A DNA stretch of 20,103 nucleotides, taken from NCBI GenBank assembly GCA_022402405.1, contig JAKRSG010000132.1, positions 1-20,103 on the forward strand. Reading direction: 5' to 3'. The notes under the pieces are model-generated. The model searched no databases and had not been told where the DNA came from. It worked only from the letters and a program-made list of their open reading frames with translations. Shown piece by piece: positions 15,672-20,103 of this stretch. The stretch comes from Bacteroidia bacterium. Lineage in GTDB: Bacteria; Bacteroidota; Bacteroidia; UKL13-3. The translations under genes were made by a program, and so were the position numbers. Every line of letters begins with the position of its first letter. Position 1 is the stretch's first letter.

Positions 15672-17678
15672 ATGAAAAAAGGATTTACTCATTTTCTTGT
15701 AGGATTATGTTTTTGGTTTGTTGGACAACGTATTGCCACTGCTCAAAATGCATTAGTTATTCCAGATACCATCACAGGCACAGAAATAAACCTTAACATT
15801 CAACATGGTTCTAAGCAAATCTTTGCGGGTAATGCCACTCAAACTATGGGAATAAACGGACCCATTTTGGCGCCAACCATTATTTTAAACAAGCACCAAA
15901 ATGTTACTATGCGGGTTAAGAATAACCTTAGCGATACAACAACCATTCATTGGCATGGAATGCACGTAGCTCCGCAAAATGATGGTGGTCCGCATATAAC
16001 GATATTGCCTGGAAAGGAATGGTCGCCTTCGTTTGAGGTATTAGACCATGCTTCTACACATTGGTATCATCCGCATTTGCATTACAAAACATACGACCAT
16101 GTGCAAATGGGAATTGCTGGGTTTATTATTGTAAGAGACTCGCTAGAGGCTGCCATTAACTTGCCTCGAAAGTATGGGGTAGATGATTTTCCAATAGCCA
16201 TTCAGAGCAAAGGAATTGATGCCAATAACCAAATAATTACTGCGCATACAGCATTAGATTCAACCGTACTTATTAACGGAACTTACAAGCCATTTTTAAA
16301 TGCGCCTAAGCAAGTTATTCGTCTCCGATTATTAAATGGTTCGCCAGAGAGAGTCTATAATATTGGGTTCAGCAATAACCAAAGTTTTTACCAAATTGGG
16401 GGAGATGGTGGTTTATTAAGCGCGCCTGTTGCGCTTACTAGGTTATTAATTGCTCCGGGAGAACGTGCAGAAATATTGATAAACTTGGCAGATGTATCGG
16501 GTAGTTCTGTGCAGCTTATGAACTATGGAACCGAGATTCCAAATGCCAGGTATGGTGCTGCGCAGCCAGGTATGGGGCAGGGGCAAACCATTCCGGGTTA
16601 TACCAGCAATCCGCTTAATGGGGCTAATTTCTCTTTGTTGAATATTCAAATTGGTTCAGCCACAAGCAACCCTGTAACCAGTATACCTAGCAGTTTAATT
16701 ACACATAATCCATGGCCAGCAGCCTCGGCTCAGGCCACCAGAAATTTGGTGTTTATGTCGATGAATATGGGCCCAGGTGCCATTAATGGTCCGTTTACCA
16801 TTAACGATGCACATTTTGATATGGATGTAATTAATTTTAAGGTACCGTTTAACAATATTGAAATTTGGGAATTGAGAAACCAAACTCCCATTGCGCACCC
16901 TTTTCATATACACAATGTGAGCTTCTATATTATCGACATAAATGGCGCAGCTCCACCAGCTAATATGCGTGGTAGAAAAGATGTGGTATTGGTGCCAGGC
17001 GGTAATGGTGTGGTAAGGTTTATAACTAAGTTTGAAGACTTTTTTAACGATACCTTGCCCTATATGTACCATTGTCACATGTTAACGCATGAAGACGATG
17101 GCATGATGGGACAGTTTGTGGTAAATTCTCCTTGTAGTTTATTGGTAAAATCGCCCGAAAACGCGAACGTTGTGTTGGGTGCTACCGCCATTTTTAAAGC
17201 AGAAGTGAGCGATACTGTAACCAGTACCTTTCAATGGCAAAGCAATATTGGTTTTGGGTTTCAGGACCTAGAAAATGCTGGTCAGTATAGTGGCGTAAAA
17301 ACACGCGAATTACGCGTTTCTAATGTTGCTTCTATTAACAATAATCAGCAGTTTAGGTGCAAAATTGCTAATGCAACCTGCGATGTAATTTCGGAAACAG
17401 CCATAATACAAATTGGCACTAGTAGTTTGTTAGAAGCCCAGCAAAAATGGGAGGCGCAATTGTATCCAAATCCAGTTAATGATATGCTCTATGTAAAAAG
17501 CAGTGCTGGCAAAGCTGTTCAATTTGTTATTAGCAATACCCTCGGACAAGCAATAGCAGAGGGTACTCTTAATACCACATTAAATCAAATTTCTGTAGAG
17601 CGCTTGCCAAAAGGAGTATACATTATTCAATTAACTGGTCTGAACCAAATGTGGGTGGGTATGTTTGTGAAGGAGTAG
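15672..17678 (+). CDS. Multicopper oxidase with Ig-like domain and T9SS sorting domain
   Basis: A 668-residue protein starting MKKGFTHFLVGLCFWF, with a signal peptide ending ATAQ (about 25). All four copper-ligand motifs are present: HWHGMH (93-98), HWYHPH (130-135), HPFHIH (409-414) and HCHMLTHEDDGM (467-478), with Met478 as the likely axial ligand of the type 1 copper. This is a three-cupredoxin CueO/bilirubin-oxidase/CotA-like layout that couples oxidation of a substrate, possibly a metal ion or phenol, to reduction of O2. After the oxidase come an Ig-like segment (about 490-590, with Cys pairs) and a type A sorting domain (about 597-668, 'LYPNPVNDMLYV...GVYIIQL'). The enzyme should therefore be exported across the outer membrane. 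An ATG 18 codons upstream lies before the promoter and is rejected. The gene stands alone with its own regulated-looking promoter. Confidence 0.93.
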   Translation: MKKGFTHFLVGLCFWFVGQRIATAQNALVIPDTITGTEINLNIQHGSKQIFAGNATQTMGINGPILAPTIILNKHQNVTMRVKNNLSDTTTIHWHGMHVAPQNDGGPHITILPGKEWSPSFEVLDHASTHWYHPHLHYKTYDHVQMGIAGFIIVRDSLEAAINLPRKYGVDDFPIAIQSKGIDANNQIITAHTALDSTVLINGTYKPFLNAPKQVIRLRLLNGSPERVYNIGFSNNQSFYQIGGDGGLLSAPVALTRLLIAPGERAEILINLADVSGSSVQLMNYGTEIPNARYGAAQPGMGQGQTIPGYTSNPLNGANFSLLNIQIGSATSNPVTSIPSSLITHNPWPAASAQATRNLVFMSMNMGPGAINGPFTINDAHFDMDVINFKVPFNNIEIWELRNQTPIAHPFHIHNVSFYIIDINGAAPPANMRGRKDVVLVPGGNGVVRFITKFEDFFNDTLPYMYHCHMLTHEDDGMMGQFVVNSPCSLLVKSPENANVVLGATAIFKAEVSDTVTSTFQWQSNIGFGFQDLENAGQYSGVKTRELRVSNVASINNNQQFRCKIANATCDVISETAIIQIGTSSLLEAQQKWEAQLYPNPVNDMLYVKSSAGKAVQFVISNTLGQAIAEGTLNTTLNQISVERLPKGVYIIQLTGLNQMWVGMFVKE

Positions 17679-17968
17679 TTGGCCGTTTGTTCTTTAGGGA
17701 CAAAGCGCGACTTGTTCCCTTGACGAGTTCCTATGAATAATTCATTTCCTACTTGTTGATATTATGTATGGTTATACTTTCCAATTGTAATCAAAAAGAA
17801 ATTACATCGGATGGAGAGCCAATTCTTGGATGGAGATTTAAATTTATGTTGCTGACTCTTAAGACAATAATTTCCTTTTTTAGCGTTTGCTAAAAACAGG
17901 TTGTCAAACTGGATGGTTTCAGGGCATAATCAGTATTTGAAGCTACAGATTTCAATTACCCTTACATG
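17679..17968. other. Intergenic region after the multicopper oxidase
   Basis: No intact gene is seen. A 41-codon plus-strand ORF (17768-17893) reads MVILSNCNQKEITSDGEP, reminiscent of a lipoprotein signal end, but it has no good start or continuation and may be a remnant. An 8-bp inverted repeat (17877-17884 with 17889-17896) overlaps its end; it has no T-run beyond the stem on either strand, so it is not a convincing terminator. Confidence 0.4.
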
Positions 17969-18226
17969 TTATTCTTTGAGGAATTTATTAATTCTATTAA
18001 AATCTTCACTAAAAAATTCTTGAAAGGATATTTTGTGAAATTTTAAAATGCGATATAGTGAAAGCAACGTTAGGTTTGTGCCTTTTTCGTATTTACCATA
18101 TTGGGCACGGGGGATTTCGGCATCATAAGCAAAAGTTTCCTGACTAGTGTAACCACTTTCTATGCGTAATTTCTTTATTCTTTCACCAATCGCTTAATAA
18201 AGTAGGTCTTTTTCTTGATTTTCCAC
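17969..18226 (-). pseudogene. Broken XRE-family helix-turn-helix regulator
   Basis: The minus strand from 18193 to 17972 encodes 74 residues starting AIGERIKKLRIESGYTSQ, then 'ETFAYDAEIPRAQYGKYEKG', and ending 'SFQEFFSEDFNRINKFLKE'. This is a good Cro/C1-type HTH domain of the kind common in small Bacteroidota regulators. It is preceded in frame by a TAA (18194-18196), and upstream of that the same frame reads VENQEKDLLY, which looks like the missing N-terminus (possible GTG start 18224-18226). There is no ATG, GTG or TTG in frame between the stop and the HTH core. The simplest reading is a nonsense mutation. A rare start such as ATT just after the stop cannot be excluded. Confidence 0.75.
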
Positions 18227-18328
18227 AAACACAAGTGTCGTGGATATGAGGCTTAAAAATTACCCAATAAAAATAGGAATTTAAAAATAGATTTATATAT
18301 TCGAATAAATTATCTTAAAGAAAATTAA

Positions 18329-18336
18329 TACATTTG
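18329..18336 (+). promoter_or_regulatory. -7 element (TACATTTG) of the 18358 operon
   Basis: Matches TAnnTTTG, the same octamer as at the DUF2892 promoter, 21 bases upstream of the ATG at 18358. No clear -33 element is seen. Confidence 0.55.
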
Positions 18337-18357
18337 GGTTAAATAATTTTTAAAAAC

Positions 18358-19248
18358 ATGAAAATATTTCTAACAAATCTTTTGTTGGTAATTACTTTAT
18401 TTAGTAATGCGCAAGCACCCTGGCGGGCAAAGCTTTTTGTACATTTTTTAGATAGTAACAATCAAATTGTTACTGATACCGTATGGTTTGGCTGCGACAG
18501 CCTTGGGGCAGAAGGTTTTCAGCCTGGGCTAGATGTAATAGATACCAACCTCCAATGGAACAAGGTATACAGTGCAGACGAAATTATAAAATCACAATTT
18601 AATACAGATTGTGCTAATATGAAAACGAATATCATTGGCTTTAAGAAGAAGGAATCTTCATTTAAGTTTTATGCCATTGGTAATCCGATTTCAATAAGTT
18701 GGGATACATTAGATTTTATGTATTTTGATACAATATACAGGCTTAGTTATACAGAAATAAGAACAGCTAATGGGTATATTAACAATATTGACCAAAGATA
18801 TTATAATGTCACTGAAGATAATTATAAAATTATTGGAGGGCAGTACATTTTTAATGGCTTTTGGGTAAACCCCAATGATTCTGTAAAATTATTGCCTGAA
18901 AGCCTACACGGAGCTTGTGTCTTTTCCAATTATGCTTTTGAATTTAATATAAATTTAATTATGGGACCAAGATTCATAAATGGAATATATGAATTAGTAC
19001 AACAAGGAGTCTTAAATGTTTATCCAAATCCATTTTCTAATAAATTAATGGTGTATCAAATTGGCACAGCAGATTTCTCCGAAATTATCTTATACGATAT
19101 GCACGGAAAAGAACTTTTTAAGAAACCTCTAGAAAATGATGTTACACTATTTGATACCGCCAATTTACCTGCTGGTATTTATTACATGACGTTTATGCAA
19201 AACAACAATTCCAAATTATATAAACCATTTAAATTAATAAAACTATGA
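18358..19248 (+). CDS. T9SS-secreted protein of unknown function
   Basis: A 296-residue protein with a signal peptide (MKIFLTNLLLVITLFSNAQ, cleaved after about 19). The central part is beta-rich and rich in Asp, Asn and Tyr, with no recognised catalytic motif. The C-terminal ~75 residues form a type A sorting domain ('LNVYPNPFSNKLMVYQ...LPAGIYYMTFM...KPFKLIKL'). It is predicted to be delivered to the cell surface or released. The stop overlaps the next start as ATGA (19245-19248), so translation of the pair is likely coupled. This suggests the protein works with, or is made in fixed ratio to, the downstream metalloprotease. Confidence 0.85.
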   Translation: MKIFLTNLLLVITLFSNAQAPWRAKLFVHFLDSNNQIVTDTVWFGCDSLGAEGFQPGLDVIDTNLQWNKVYSADEIIKSQFNTDCANMKTNIIGFKKKESSFKFYAIGNPISISWDTLDFMYFDTIYRLSYTEIRTANGYINNIDQRYYNVTEDNYKIIGGQYIFNGFWVNPNDSVKLLPESLHGACVFSNYAFEFNINLIMGPRFINGIYELVQQGVLNVYPNPFSNKLMVYQIGTADFSEIILYDMHGKELFKKPLENDVTLFDTANLPAGIYYMTFMQNNNSKLYKPFKLIKL

Positions 19249-20084
19249 AAGTAAATTTACATGTTTTAATCACAGTAAAATTTCTGCTATTAGCTATTAC
19301 TGGTTTTTCTCAGGAATGTAATCATATCCAAGATTCAACCATTCAAGAACAGCAGGTAATTCAAGAGTTAAGTGCTGGAATTTGCAAAAGTTATAATGGA
19401 TTTCAGCACACACCAAAAGGAAACATTCATATTATGTACCTGATTGTTGACTTTACCGATGCGCAACCAGATGCTGAATCTTCTTGGTGGCCTGAAGATG
19501 GAATACCAACATATGCTGGTTTAAATGGGATATCCAATAATCTTTTAGATATCAACCTAGGTAGTCCTTCAAATAATAATAACCTAAGTACTTGGTACAG
19601 TAGCATGAGTGCAAACAATTTTTCAATTACTGGTGAAGTTTTTAAGGTCGTCATTAATGAGAATCCGAACTTTGGGATAATGACAACCGCTGCATTTGCA
19701 GCTTTAGAAAATCAAAATCCAAATAAGGACTGGAGCGCATTTGACCAGCGGCAAAACTTTCCCAACTTTAGTTACGACAACAGTGTATATAAAAGCAATG
19801 GTGATCCTGCAGGAGGAGATGGTAAGCTAGATTTTGTGTTTATACATTTCCGAAAAAATAATGTAGGTGCAAATATTGCGGGTTTATGGAGTTCTCCAAC
19901 GTTAACCACCACTTTTGGCGGAGGTAAAAGCTATACCACAGGGGCAGGCGCAACCCTTGCAAACCTTTTTAAACATGATAAATTAATGGAATATTTCACC
20001 CATGAGTTCGCACATAACCTGTATAACTCACCCCAACTATATGGGTGCAAATGGGATGAGTGGAAAGTATTATTATCTCAATAA
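19245..20084 (+). CDS. M6-like secreted zinc metalloprotease (frameshifted, 3' partial)
   Basis: A signal peptide (MKVNLHVLITVKFLLLAITGFSQ) is followed by a region resembling M6-type (immune inhibitor A-like) proteases: 'IHIMYLIVDFTDAQPD' near the N-terminus, 'GGDGKLDFVFIHFRKN', and the zinc motif HEFAH (His253, Glu254, His257). In the annotated frame it ends soon after as '...QLYGCKWDEWKVLLSQ' at 20084. The other frame from about 20040 reads MGANGMSGKYYYLNKGWG, a far more natural continuation. Removing one C from the CCCC at 20031-20034 would give HEFAHNLYNSPNYMGANG and an open frame to the window end. The intact protein would thus be longer, probably ending in a T9SS sorting domain outside the window. 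The protease class is fairly sure, the exact family less so. Confidence 0.75.
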   Translation: MKVNLHVLITVKFLLLAITGFSQECNHIQDSTIQEQQVIQELSAGICKSYNGFQHTPKGNIHIMYLIVDFTDAQPDAESSWWPEDGIPTYAGLNGISNNLLDINLGSPSNNNNLSTWYSSMSANNFSITGEVFKVVINENPNFGIMTTAAFAALENQNPNKDWSAFDQRQNFPNFSYDNSVYKSNGDPAGGDGKLDFVFIHFRKNNVGANIAGLWSSPTLTTTFGGGKSYTTGAGATLANLFKHDKLMEYFTHEFAHNLYNSPQLYGCKWDEWKVLLSQ

Positions 20085-20103
20085 AGGTTGGGGCATGATG
20101 AGA
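20031..20103 (+). other. Frameshift site and out-of-frame continuation of the metalloprotease
   Basis: At CCCC (20031-20034) the coding signal changes frame. From ATG 20041 onward the frame encodes MGANGMSGKYYYLNKGWGMM and stays open to the window edge. The cause could be a real one-base insertion, a contig error, or programmed shifting; a four-base run is short for slippage. Confidence 0.7.

Larger units (their letters stand above)
1868..17646. repeat. Dispersed short motif family GGTTCAG(A)CC
   Basis: Exact GGTTCAGCC on the plus strand starts at 1868, 5840, 6694, 7211, 11517, 12767 and 16653; its complement starts at 3321, 6666, 8756 and 13198. The longer form GGTTCAGACCA occurs at 3254 (plus), 10035 and 17637 (complement, coordinates of the first 10 bases). 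The form GGGTTCAGCAAT occurs around 16365 (plus) and around 14046 reading leftwards. All three frames are used (GSA, VQP, RFS; LAEP, RLNQ). One site, 5840, is intergenic. None is seen after 17646. Confidence 0.9.

Noticed and set aside
16695..17078. 127-codon minus-strand ORF inside the multicopper oxidase gene
   Set aside because: It is antisense to a well-conserved enzyme region holding two copper motifs, and its His/Ile-rich translation looks like a shadow.
1868..17646. GGTTCAGCC as a KOPS- or Chi-type oriented signal
   Set aside because: The copies are split about evenly between strands, without the strand bias expected of oriented signals. The window is too short to rule this out fully.
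17691..17723. Hairpin after the multicopper oxidase as a terminator
   Set aside because: The stem needs a bulge and there is no T-run after it.
17768..17893. A 41-codon lipoprotein-like ORF (MVILSNCNQKE)
   Set aside because: Short, with no good signal start or downstream domain; at most a remnant, so it was left in the intergenic note.
17647..20103. Absence of the 9-mer motif as proof that the last 2.4 kb is foreign DNA
   Set aside because: With about one site per kilobase, a 2.4-kb gap is not surprising, and the first 1.8 kb also lacks it.

Overview
The window looks like a low-G+C chromosomal segment from a Bacteroidota member. The evidence is C-terminal type IX secretion (T9SS) sorting domains on several proteins, signal peptides ending in a short 'AQ' motif, an FGSC lipobox, and promoters matching the Bacteroidota consensus TTTG-N19-TAnnTTTG. 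No family- or genus-level call is possible from sequence alone. No phage, plasmid or insertion-sequence genes are visible.

Layout. (a) 2-3532 holds a large T9SS-secreted adhesin-like protein whose 5' end lies outside the window. A bidirectional terminator separates it from a small convergent DUF2892 membrane protein gene (3578-3781, minus). (b) 3935-4087 is a tRNA-Phe unit with its own promoter and terminator. (c) 4124-5990 is a lipoprotein alpha/beta-hydrolase gene bracketed by two copies of an ~84-bp palindromic repeat. (d) 6094-7980 encodes a polytopic GT-C-like membrane protein, convergent with a minus-strand pair made of a 1032-residue repeat protein (9163-12261) and a geranylgeranyl-reductase-family flavoprotein (7991-9142). 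(e) 12435-14568 is a tightly packed plus-strand operon of two unrecognised proteins and an outer-membrane beta-barrel, with a near-perfect promoter. (f) 14574-15491 is a secreted protein of unknown function. (g) 15672-17678 is a complete multicopper oxidase with an Ig-like domain and a T9SS sorting domain. (h) 17679-18357 has no intact gene but carries a broken XRE-type helix-turn-helix gene. (i) 18358-20103 is a translationally coupled pair of secreted proteins, the second an M6-like zinc metalloprotease with an apparent frameshift, running off the window.

Most products are cell-envelope or secreted proteins. The strongest non-genic signals are three. First, the 9-mer GGTTCAGCC and close relatives are scattered about once per kilobase, on both strands and in every reading frame. 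Second, a common dyad, TGYAAC-N4-GTTRCA, is centred about 41 bp upstream of the predicted starts of both the DUF2892 gene and the multicopper oxidase, suggesting a shared Crp/Fnr-type activator. Third, the long protein encoded at 9163-12261 is built almost wholly of some 35-40 xPhhW-type repeats.
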